Assembly (NCBI GenBank): GCA_020249045.1
Contig: JADCGK010000013.1
Location: forward strand, 1 to 40,428
DNA: 40,428 bases
Direction of reading: 5' to 3'
Source: Azospirillum sp.
GTDB taxonomy: Bacteria; Pseudomonadota; Alphaproteobacteria; CACIAM-22H2
The notes beneath the pieces are model-generated. The model saw nothing but the letters and a program-made list of their open reading frames with translations. It ran no database searches and was not told the DNA's origin. This document shows, piece after piece, positions 1 through 8,734 of the stretch (positions are counted from its first letter, which is position 1; each line of letters begins with the position of its first letter). The translations under genes were made by a program, and so were the position numbers.

Positions 1-367
1 ACACCGCGCCATCGATGGGATGCGAGCGCAGAAGCTCCTCGGTCTCCATCGCCAGGAAGTTGCGGTACATCATCGTCGTGGGTTTGACGATCACCTCGCC
101 CAGCGACAACGCGGGCAGTTCGACCGGAAACCCGCCGGCTTGCCAAACGCCGCGCTTCACCGCCTCGGCCCGGTCGCGCAAATGGATGTGGCAGGGCGAC
201 AATTCGCTCCACGTATTCACGACCGCGACGACCGGCTTGCCCATGAAGTCCTGCCGGCGGAATCCCATTTGCTGCGTGCGCTGGCGATGGGCGAAGGCGC
301 GCATGTCCGTCGCCATGTACCAGCGCCGGCTGCGCAACGAATCGCCGTTGGAATCGTCACCCGCCAT
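1..367 (-). CDS. IlvD/Edd-family sugar-acid dehydratase, N-terminal part (truncated by window edge)
   Basis: About 122 N-terminal residues are present and the frame runs open off the left edge. The translation contains SLRSRRWYM, VVNTWSELSPCHIHLRDRAE and PTTMMYRNFLAMETEELLRS followed by PIDGAV. These match the start of the Fe-S dependent dihydroxy-acid/sugar-acid dehydratase family. The early SLRSRRWY block and the PTTMMYRN block look more like the L-arabinonate/pentonate dehydratase branch than biosynthetic IlvD. Its divergent position beside a sugar ABC importer and a GH31 glycosidase fits sugar-acid catabolism (inference). The start is ATG at 367-365, preceded by GGGGAG at a good ribosome-binding distance. 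The substrate cannot be fixed from this fragment; the catalytic core lies outside the window. Confidence 0.85.
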   Translation of the reverse strand, partial: MAGDDSNGDSLRSRRWYMATDMRAFAHRQRTQQMGFRRQDFMGKPVVAVVNTWSELSPCHIHLRDRAEAVKRGVWQAGGFPVELPALSLGEVIVKPTTMMYRNFLAMETEELLRSHPIDGAV

Positions 368-426
368 CGTTCCACTCCCCGCGCGGCCGGCACTTTTTTG
401 GGCCGGAGTTACGCCGCTGGCAATGA

Positions 427-441
427 ATGTTAGCGATACCA
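427..441. promoter_or_regulatory. Operator-like site 1 in the divergent dehydratase/ABC promoter region
   Basis: ATGTTAGCGATACCA is an imperfect relative of the site at 503-517; the two share ATGTTAGCG and then TA one base later. TTAGCG-centred near-palindromes are typical of LacI-family sugar repressors. The site lies about 60 bp upstream of the dehydratase start. A GATAAT box for that gene can be read on the minus strand at 474-469, so the operator would sit just downstream of it. Assignment to a LacI-type regulator is inference; no such regulator gene is in the window. Confidence 0.5.
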
Positions 442-478
442 CGGCGGAAATCCACTAAATTTTTCTAGATTATCGGCA

Positions 479-517
479 TTGACAGCCCCTTACCTGCGTG
501 GGATGTTAGCGCTATCT
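479..517 (+). promoter_or_regulatory. Candidate promoter and operator-like site 2 for the ABC/GH31 operon
   Basis: TTGACA at 479-484 is a perfect -35 box. A 17-bp spacer leads to a weak -10, GATGTT, at 502-507. The second operator-like sequence, ATGTTAGCGCTATCT at 503-517, has the perfect 8-bp palindrome TAGCGCTA at 507-514 and covers the -10 to +1 region. Binding there would be expected to repress. The arrangement is seen directly; regulator identity is not. Confidence 0.55.
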
Positions 518-567
518 AATAAAGAGCGATCGCATCGTCGGTCGCCCAGGGGAGGAGCGGGAAGCCC

Positions 568-1671
568 GTGTCCGACGTCGTTCTGACGAAAGTCGTGAAG
601 GCCTATGGCGCGACCGCCGTGATCCACGGCGTCGATCTGCACATCAAGTCGGGCGAGTTCTGCGTTTTCGTCGGCCCCTCGGGCTGCGGCAAATCGACGT
701 TGTTGCGGATGATCGCGGGCCTGGAAGGCATCACCGACGGCGAAATCCGGATCGGCGACAAGGTCGTCAACGATCTGCCGCCGCGCGAGCGCGACATCGC
801 GATGGTGTTCCAGGACTACGCGCTTTACCCGCACAAGACCGTGTTCGAGAACATGGCCTTCGGCCTGCGCCTGCGCAAACGGCCGGAGAACGAGATCCAG
901 CAGCGCGTCAAGGAAGCCGCGGCGATTTTGCGCATCGAGCATCTACTCGACCGCAAGCCGGGGCAATTGTCCGGCGGCCAGCGCCAGCGCGTGGCGATGG
1001 GCCGGGCCATCGTGCGCAACCCGAAGGCCTTCCTGTTCGACGAGCCGCTGTCCAATCTCGACGCGCTTCTGCGCTCGGAAATGCGGGTGGAGATCAACAA
1101 GCTCCACAAGCGGCTCAAGAACACCGTGATCTACGTCACGCACGATCAGGTCGAGGCCATGACGCTCGCCGACAAGATCGTCGTGCTCTCGGCGGGCCAC
1201 ATCATCCAGGTCGGCCCGCCCGACGAGATCTACAACCGGCCGGCCCATAAATTCGTCGCCGGCTTCACCGGCTCGCCGCCGATGAACTTCCTCGACTGCA
1301 CCATCGCCGACGGCGGCGGCGCGATCGAACTCGCGGGCGGCGTGAAGCTCGCGGTCCCCGAGGCGCGCCGCGCGACGTGCGCCGCGCAAGCGGGCAAAAA
1401 GCTGACCTTCGGCATCCGGCCCGAAAACGTTCTCGCCAACCCCGCCCCGGCCGCCGACGTCGCGGCCGTCGCCGCGCAAGTGCAACTCACCGAACCGCTG
1501 GGCGCGGAAACGCTGGGCCTGTTGCGCGTTGGCGACGGCGAACTCACCGGTCGCTTCTCGCCCGAAGCGGGTTTGCGCGCGGGCGCCCCCCTCGCGGCCG
1601 GCTTCGAAATGCGCAAATTCCATCTGTTCGATCCCGAGTCCGGCGCCGCGATCCGCGGGGCCGGCTGGTGA
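568..1671 (+). CDS. Sugar ABC transporter ATP-binding protein (UgpC/MalK type)
   Basis: A 367-residue ATPase that energises the importer encoded by the next three genes, at the cytoplasmic face of the membrane. Walker A GPSGCGKST is at residues 36-44, the Q-loop FQDYALYPH near 81-89, the signature LSGGQRQR from 134, Walker B FLFDEP at 155-160 and the H-loop His at 192. The roughly 130-residue C-terminal extension, with GIRPENV in it, is the TOBE-type regulatory domain of the MalK/UgpC group, and total length is normal for that group. The start is GTG, chosen because GGAGGAG lies at 551-557. It is the first gene of the operon, ahead of the binding protein, which is a less common order. The transported sugar is not evident from the ATPase. 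Confidence 0.93.
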   Translation: MSDVVLTKVVKAYGATAVIHGVDLHIKSGEFCVFVGPSGCGKSTLLRMIAGLEGITDGEIRIGDKVVNDLPPRERDIAMVFQDYALYPHKTVFENMAFGLRLRKRPENEIQQRVKEAAAILRIEHLLDRKPGQLSGGQRQRVAMGRAIVRNPKAFLFDEPLSNLDALLRSEMRVEINKLHKRLKNTVIYVTHDQVEAMTLADKIVVLSAGHIIQVGPPDEIYNRPAHKFVAGFTGSPPMNFLDCTIADGGGAIELAGGVKLAVPEARRATCAAQAGKKLTFGIRPENVLANPAPAADVAAVAAQVQLTEPLGAETLGLLRVGDGELTGRFSPEAGLRAGAPLAAGFEMRKFHLFDPESGAAIRGAGW

Positions 1672-1715
1672 ACCCGAAGACGATCCAACGAACGAAACCA
1701 GGGAGGAAGACCACG

Positions 1716-2987
1716 ATGACGAAATTCCGCGCCTTGTTCGCCTCGGCCGCTTTGGCCTTGCCGCTGGCGCTCGCCGCCCCGCCCGCGGACGCCCAGCAGA
1801 CGACGCTGCGCGTGTTCGTCGGCGGCCAGCAGCGCCCCGACGTGATGCGCCAGATCCTGGACCTGTTCCAGCAGCGCAATCCCGGCATGCGCGTCGACGT
1901 CGAGGTGGGCGGCGCCACCTCCGACCAGCAGCAGCAATACCTGAACACGGTGCTGACGAGCCGCGATTCGGTCATCGACGTGATGCTGATCGACGTGATC
2001 CGCCCCGCGCAATTCGCGGCCGCCGGCTGGGCCGAACCGCTCGATTCGTACCTCGGCGCCGAGCGCGACGCGGTCATGGGCCGCTATCTGCCCGCCTATC
2101 GCGAGGCCAACATCGTGGGCGGCCGTGTGATCGCGCTGCCCTATTTCGCCGACGCCCAGTTCCTCTACTACCGCACCGATCTGCTGCAGAAGTACAATCT
2201 GCAACCGCCGCGCACCTGGGACGAGCTGATGTCGCACGCCCGCACGGTCATGCAGGGCGAGAACAACCCCAACCTGCGCGGCTTCTCGACGGCGGGCGCG
2301 CCGATCGAAGGCACGGTCTGCACCATGCTGGTGCCGATGTGGGGTGCGGGCGGCCAATTCCTGAACGCCCAGGGCCGGCCCAACGTCAACTCGCCGGAGA
2401 TCCGCCGCTCCTTCCAGCTGTGGAGCGACATGAAGGCGCAGAACGTGACGCCGCCCAACCTCGCGGAAATTCCGACCGACCGCATCCGCGTGGACTTCCA
2501 GGCCGGCAACCTGCTGTTCGCCATGCAGTGGGGCTACGCCTGGAACCGCTTCCAAAACGATGCGGACAGCCAAGTGAAGGACAAAACGCGCGTGGCGCCG
2601 TTGCCGGCCTTCGCGGGCAACCAACCCGCCACCTGCATCGGCGGCTGGCAGGTCGCCGTGTCGGCCTTCTCGCGCAACAAAGCGCAGGCCGTGCAACTCG
2701 TGCGCTTCCTCTCCTCGCCGGAAGTCTCGAAGATGCAGGCGATCCTCGCCTCGCATCTGCCGGTGTTCCCCGAGGTCTACTCGGATCCGGACGTGCTGCG
2801 CGCCAATCCGTGGTTCGAATTCGCGCGCAATTCGGTCGTGACCGCCCGGTCGCGTCCGGTGTCGCCCGACTATCCGGAGATCTCGGAAATCCTGCGCACC
2901 AACATGAACGCCTTCCTGGCCGGCACGCGCACCGCCGACCAGGCGATCGCGGACATGAACTCGCGCCTCGCGCGGGTCTATCGCTGA
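1716..2987 (+). CDS. Extracellular sugar-binding protein of a CUT1 ABC importer
   Basis: A 423-residue periplasmic solute-binding protein that captures the sugar and presents it to the two permeases. It begins with a clear Sec signal peptide, with a basic start, a hydrophobic run and a probable cleavage after ADA at residue 26; no lipobox Cys is present. The mature part has the family-1 extracellular solute-binding pattern (LFQQRNPGMRVDVEV, a DVMLIDV block, the LPYFADAQFLYYRTDLL block, and NLRGFS). Such proteins usually bind oligosaccharides or glycosides. The start has GGGAGGAAGA at 1701-1710. The gene lies 44 bp after the ATPase and is followed by a strong hairpin, which fits the usual excess of binding protein over membrane subunits. 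Confidence 0.92.
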   Translation: MTKFRALFASAALALPLALAAPPADAQQTTLRVFVGGQQRPDVMRQILDLFQQRNPGMRVDVEVGGATSDQQQQYLNTVLTSRDSVIDVMLIDVIRPAQFAAAGWAEPLDSYLGAERDAVMGRYLPAYREANIVGGRVIALPYFADAQFLYYRTDLLQKYNLQPPRTWDELMSHARTVMQGENNPNLRGFSTAGAPIEGTVCTMLVPMWGAGGQFLNAQGRPNVNSPEIRRSFQLWSDMKAQNVTPPNLAEIPTDRIRVDFQAGNLLFAMQWGYAWNRFQNDADSQVKDKTRVAPLPAFAGNQPATCIGGWQVAVSAFSRNKAQAVQLVRFLSSPEVSKMQAILASHLPVFPEVYSDPDVLRANPWFEFARNSVVTARSRPVSPDYPEISEILRTNMNAFLAGTRTADQAIADMNSRLARVYR

Positions 2988-2994
2988 CGACGAC

Positions 2995-3029
2995 GGGGGC
3001 GGGTCCGAAAACCCGCCCCCTCCTTTCTT
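2995..3029 (+). terminator. Hairpin between binding-protein and permease genes (attenuator/terminator-like)
   Basis: A perfect 10-bp stem (GGGGGCGGGT at 2995-3004 pairing with 3011-3020) closes the 6-nt loop CCGAAA and is followed by a pyrimidine-rich TCCTTTCTT. It starts 7 bp after the binding-protein stop codon. It probably stabilises the 3' end of the binding-protein message, causes partial termination, or both. Confidence 0.75.
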
Positions 3030-3039
3030 GCGCGCGACG

Positions 3040-3969
3040 ATGGGGGCTTCCGTGACCGCAACGACCGGCGCCAAACGCTACAAGCTCAGCAAGCTGGAGA
3101 AATCCGAGCGTCTGCTGGGTATCGCGCTGCTGACGCCCGCGGCCTTGCTGCTGCTGGCGGTGGTCGTCTATCCGATCGTCGAGCTGCTTATCAACTCGCT
3201 CTACTCCTACCGCCTCACCCGCCCCGGCTATCGCTTCATCGGGCTGGAGAACTACGCCTACGCGTTGTTCGAGGACGATCGCTTCTGGCACGCGACGCTC
3301 AACACCGTCATCTTCGCCGTCGTGACCGTGCCGGGCGCGCTGGTCGTCGGGCTCGGCCTCGCACTGCTCGCCAACCAGCCTTTCAAGGTCAAATGGCCGG
3401 TGCGCCTCGGTCTGTTGCTGCCCTGGGCGCTGCCGCTGGTGTTCGCGGGCCTGATCTTCCGCTGGTTCTTCGAATACCGTTCCGGCATCGTCAACGCCGC
3501 GTTCGAGTTCGTCGGCTTGCCGCCGCAGAATTGGATCACCGATCCCAACCTCGCCTTCTTCGCGGTGTGCGTGGCGATCGTCTGGAAATCCTCGTCGTTC
3601 ATGGCGTTGATCCTGCTGGCGGGGCTGCAGACGATCCCGAAGTCGCTGTACGAGGCCGCCGAGGTCGACGGTGCGTCGAAATTCCAGCAATTCGTCGAGA
3701 TCACGCTGCCGATGCTCAAGCCCGCGATCGTCGTGGCGTTGATCTTCCGCACCATCACCGCGATCCAGACCTTCGACATCCCCTATGCGATGACGAATGG
3801 CGGCCCGGGCAACGCCACCGAAACGATGGCGATGTACATCCACAAGACCACGATCGACTTCCTCGATCTGGGCTACGGTTCGGCGCTGGCGGCGATCATG
3901 TTCGTGGTTTCGGCGATCGCCACGTCGGTCTATCTGCGCCATACGCGGCGCGATACGGGAAGGAACTAG
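3040..3969 (+). CDS. Sugar ABC transporter permease, MalF-like
   Basis: A 309-residue integral membrane permease with about six hydrophobic segments; the first is LLGIALLTPAALLLLAVVVY near residues 28-47. The cytoplasmic EAA loop that docks to the ATPase reads YEAAEVDGASKFQQFVEITLPMLKP, characteristic of MalF/UgpA-type subunits. ATG at 3040 was chosen. A TTG 12 bp upstream and a GTG at 3052 are alternatives, because no clear Shine-Dalgarno sequence is visible and the hairpin lies just upstream. It pairs with the following MalG-like subunit to form the channel. Confidence 0.92.
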   Translation: MGASVTATTGAKRYKLSKLEKSERLLGIALLTPAALLLLAVVVYPIVELLINSLYSYRLTRPGYRFIGLENYAYALFEDDRFWHATLNTVIFAVVTVPGALVVGLGLALLANQPFKVKWPVRLGLLLPWALPLVFAGLIFRWFFEYRSGIVNAAFEFVGLPPQNWITDPNLAFFAVCVAIVWKSSSFMALILLAGLQTIPKSLYEAAEVDGASKFQQFVEITLPMLKPAIVVALIFRTITAIQTFDIPYAMTNGGPGNATETMAMYIHKTTIDFLDLGYGSALAAIMFVVSAIATSVYLRHTRRDTGRN

Positions 3970-3972
3970 GCC

Positions 3973-4803
3973 ATGATCGCCAATCTGGGCAAGCGCAAGA
4001 CCACGATGCTGGCCGGCGCCATCGTCGCCATCAACGGCTTCTTCCCGGCGCTGTGGATCTTCTTCACCTCGCTGAAGACGGAAACCGAATTGCTGCGCTA
4101 TCCGATCACGATCGTGCCCGAGGACCCGACGCTGCAGAACTACACGCGCGTCTTCGTCGACCAGCCGATCCTGCTGTTCATGTGGAACAGCGTGGTCGTC
4201 GCCTCGCTCTCGACGCTGCTGTGCATCTTCGTCTCGGCCCTCGCCGCCTACGCCATCGTGCGCTTGCGCATCCCGGGACGGAACATCGTGCTGTCGCTGC
4301 TGCTGGCCGTATCGATGTTCCCGTTGATCTCGCTGATGGTGCCGCTGTTCCAGACCATGCGCACGCTGGGCTGGCTGAACACCTATCCCGCGCTGATCTT
4401 CCCGTACGCGGTGCTGTCGATGCCCGTCTGCACGCTTGTGATGGCGAGCTTCTTCCAGGACATCCCCGCCGATCTGGAGAACGCCGCGATGATCGACGGC
4501 TGCTCGCGCCTGGGCGCGTTGTGGCACGTCGTGGTCCCGCTGGCGGCACCGGGCGTGTTCACCGCCGCGATCCTCGCCTTCGTCAACGCGTGGGACGAGT
4601 TCCTGCTGGCGCTGACGCTGTCGAGCCGCGTGGCGAGCCGCACGCTGCCCGTGGGAATCACGCTCTATCAGGGCGAGTTCGCCTTCCCCTGGCCGATCAT
4701 TTCGGCCGCCCTCGTCGTCGCGATCGTGCCGATCTGCGTCCTGATCGCGATTTTCCAAGAACGCGTCGTCTCCGGCCTCACGGCGGGCGGCGTAAAAGGC
4801 TAA
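3973..4803 (+). CDS. Sugar ABC transporter permease, MalG-like
   Basis: A 276-residue second channel subunit. Its N-terminal membrane segment (residues about 11-32) is followed by the FTSLKTETEL block typical of MalG/UgpE subunits. The EAA-type loop reads ENAAMIDGCSRLGALWHVVVPLAAPG. The gene begins 3 bp after the first permease, with AAGGAA upstream, so the two are certainly co-transcribed. Its stop is 15 bp before the GH31 gene, which ties import to intracellular hydrolysis of the imported glycoside. Confidence 0.92.
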   Translation: MIANLGKRKTTMLAGAIVAINGFFPALWIFFTSLKTETELLRYPITIVPEDPTLQNYTRVFVDQPILLFMWNSVVVASLSTLLCIFVSALAAYAIVRLRIPGRNIVLSLLLAVSMFPLISLMVPLFQTMRTLGWLNTYPALIFPYAVLSMPVCTLVMASFFQDIPADLENAAMIDGCSRLGALWHVVVPLAAPGVFTAAILAFVNAWDEFLLALTLSSRVASRTLPVGITLYQGEFAFPWPIISAALVVAIVPICVLIAIFQERVVSGLTAGGVKG

Positions 4804-4818
4804 GTCCGTAAGGCACCG

Positions 4819-7050
4819 ATGACACCCGATTTCACGAAATTCGTCCGCGCGGAGACGCTGAAACCCGCCGCGCACGGCCCGCACGACCTGGCGTTCGATA
4901 CCGAGATCGGCCGCCTTGCGGTCGCCAAGAAGGGCGGCGATTGGCGCCTGACCTGGGGTACGCGCACGCGGCCCGATTACGATCTGATCGACGCGGCCGG
5001 GTTCGCGGCACCCGCGGCGGTCGAGATCGCCCCCGGCCATTGGCGGTTCGGCGACGCGAACGAATGGCTGGAATTGACGTCGAACCCCGTGCGCGTGCGC
5101 ATGGGCCGAAAGGACTGGCTCGACGATCCGCTGACCTCGCCCACGGACGAGCATTTCCGCGGCTGGACGCGTTTGCCCTGTTTCGCGCGCGGGCCCGAGG
5201 GATGGCTCGCGTCCTTCGCGTTGGAATCGGGCGAGCCGGTCTACGGGCTGGGCGAGAAGTTCGGGCCGCTCGACAAGCGCGGCCAACTCGTGACCAACCG
5301 GATCGAGGACGCGCTCGGCGTCAACACCGAACTGTCCTACAAATCCATTCCCTTCGCCTGGGGGCTGAAGCCCGGCGGCGGATGCTGGGGCGCGTTGGTC
5401 GCCACGTCGCATCACGTCCATCACGCCGTCGGCTACGGCCAGTGGTCCCACCGGACCTATTCGATCCTGGGCGAGGACGAAATCCTCGATCTGTTCCTGT
5501 TCGCCGGGCCCGATCCCGCGCATGTCCTTGCGCGCTGCGGCGAGATCACCGGCCGGCCCGTGTGCCCGCCGTTGTGGTCGTTCGGCGTGTGGCTGTCGCG
5601 CGCCTATTATCGGACGGAGGCGGAAATCCTCGCCGCCGCGGACGAATGCCGCGCGGAGGGCTTTCCCGCCGACGTCATCACCTTCGACGGCCGCGCGTGG
5701 ATGGAAGTGCGCACGCGCGCCACGCTCGATTTCGATCCCGCCCGCTATCCCGATCCGAAGGCCACGATCGGCAAGCTCAAGGCCAAGAACTTCAAGATCT
5801 GCTGCTGGGAATACCCGCTGATCTCGATCCACAACCCGATTTACGCGGAGCTGGAGAAGAAAGGCTATTTCCTGCGCGAGCCCGACGGAAGCCCGCACGT
5901 CTTCCACTGGGACACCGCCCCGGGGACATCGCCCTTCGGCAACGTTCTGACGCCCTTGCCGCCGTCCGGCATTCTCGACTTCACCAATCCCGAAGCGGCG
6001 GCATGGTGGAAGACGCGCCACGACCGGCTGTTCGACGTCGGCGTGGACACGCTCAAGACCGATTTCGGCGAGCAGGTGATGGATCACGTCGTTGCCGCCA
6101 ACGGCGATACCGGCCGCCGGCTGCACAACGTCTATCCCCGCCTCTACAACCAAGCGGTCTACGAAGCCTGCCGCGCGCGCTACGGCGAGGATGCCGTTTT
6201 GTGGGGCCGCGACGGCTGGATCGGCGCGCAGAAATTCCCCATCCAATGGGGCGGAGACCCGCAGACCGACTGGGAGGGGCTTGCCGCCTCGATCCGTGGT
6301 GCGCTGTGCTACGGCCTATCGGGCGTGCCGTTCTATTCCAGCGACGTGGGCGGGTTCTACGGCTCCAAACAACCCGACCCCGAGCTTTACCTGCGTTGGG
6401 TGGGCGCTTCGATTTTCGGGTCGCATTTCCGCTTCCACGGCATCGGCGTGCGCGAACCCTGGGCGTTGGGCGACGCGGTCAAGCGGCACGCGCGCGCGTG
6501 GATGACGTTGCGCTACCGGCTGCTGCCCTATCTGTGGGCGTGCGCGCGCGACGCGGTGCGCACGCAATTGCCGGTGATGCGCGCGATGGCGCTGGCCTTC
6601 CCGAAGGACCGCGCGGCGCGCGCCTTCGAAGAGCAATTCATGTGCGGCCCGTCGCTGCTGGTCTGCCCGATCCTGAAGCCGGGCGACGCGGTCGACGTCT
6701 GGCTGCCCGAGGGCGTCTGGTACGATTTCTGGACCGGCGAGAAGCTAGCCGGTGGCCGCCAGATGCGCGCGGCCAACGTGCCGCTGGACCGGTTGCCGGT
6801 CTATGTCCGCGGCGGCCATGCGATCGCCTTGGGCCGTGCGGTCATGCACACGGGCGAAATCGATCGCAACGATCCGATCGAAGAGATCGCGTTCTACGGC
6901 GAACCCACGATCACGCCGCTGGCCGGCGACGGCGCGCTGACGCTCGACGTCGAACGGGGCCGCCCGATCCTGTCGGGCGCCCCGCGCGCCAAACTCGTCG
7001 GTTACGGCTGCACGCCGCGCCGCGAAGCGGGCCGGATCGTGTTCGGTTGA
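4819..7050 (+). CDS. yicI: Glycoside hydrolase family 31, alpha-xylosidase/alpha-glucosidase (YicI-like)
   Basis: A 743-residue cytoplasmic enzyme (no signal peptide) expected to release xylose or glucose from the non-reducing end of imported alpha-glycosides with retention of configuration. The nucleophile motif LKTDFGE places Asp at residue 415, and WGGD places the acid/base Asp at 480, almost the same positions as in Escherichia coli YicI. The N-terminal galactose-mutarotase-like domain (VYGLGEKFGPLDKRG near 140-155), the barrel, and the C-terminal beta domains are all present at near-family length. It is the last gene of the ABC operon. Alpha-xylosidase is favoured by the KTDFGE motif and the neighbouring sugar-acid dehydratase, but alpha-glucosidase cannot be excluded. 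Confidence 0.88.
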   Translation: MTPDFTKFVRAETLKPAAHGPHDLAFDTEIGRLAVAKKGGDWRLTWGTRTRPDYDLIDAAGFAAPAAVEIAPGHWRFGDANEWLELTSNPVRVRMGRKDWLDDPLTSPTDEHFRGWTRLPCFARGPEGWLASFALESGEPVYGLGEKFGPLDKRGQLVTNRIEDALGVNTELSYKSIPFAWGLKPGGGCWGALVATSHHVHHAVGYGQWSHRTYSILGEDEILDLFLFAGPDPAHVLARCGEITGRPVCPPLWSFGVWLSRAYYRTEAEILAAADECRAEGFPADVITFDGRAWMEVRTRATLDFDPARYPDPKATIGKLKAKNFKICCWEYPLISIHNPIYAELEKKGYFLREPDGSPHVFHWDTAPGTSPFGNVLTPLPPSGILDFTNPEAAAWWKTRHDRLFDVGVDTLKTDFGEQVMDHVVAANGDTGRRLHNVYPRLYNQAVYEACRARYGEDAVLWGRDGWIGAQKFPIQWGGDPQTDWEGLAASIRGALCYGLSGVPFYSSDVGGFYGSKQPDPELYLRWVGASIFGSHFRFHGIGVREPWALGDAVKRHARAWMTLRYRLLPYLWACARDAVRTQLPVMRAMALAFPKDRAARAFEEQFMCGPSLLVCPILKPGDAVDVWLPEGVWYDFWTGEKLAGGRQMRAANVPLDRLPVYVRGGHAIALGRAVMHTGEIDRNDPIEEIAFYGEPTITPLAGDGALTLDVERGRPILSGAPRAKLVGYGCTPRREAGRIVFG

Positions 7051-7060
7051 AACCGCCAAC

Positions 7061-7095
7061 GAAAAACCCCCGCCGGTCGCCCGGCGGGGGTTCGA
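7061..7095 (-). terminator. Intrinsic terminator of the ilv operon, probably bidirectional
   Basis: A perfect 12-bp stem (7065-7076 with 7081-7092) closes the tetraloop TCGC. On the minus strand it is followed by a TTTTTC tract (from 7066 down to 7061), so it should terminate ilvC transcripts. On the plus strand it ends the GH31 operon, though with only a short T run. Confidence 0.88.
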
Positions 7096-7116
7096 CGTCG
7101 GCCGTCCTCGGGACGG

Positions 7117-8674
<1,558 letters not shown>

Positions 8675-8734
8675 GGCTGACTCGTCGGCGGAAGGATCGG
8701 GATCGGGGTTCGGGTCGGGGACGCGAGAGGCGCC

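Noticed and set aside
2386-6246. A very long open frame on the minus strand opposite the ABC permeases and GH31 gene
   Set aside because: It is antisense to genes with clear families and is dominated by Arg, Asp, His and Gly repeats, the normal shadow of third-position GC bias.
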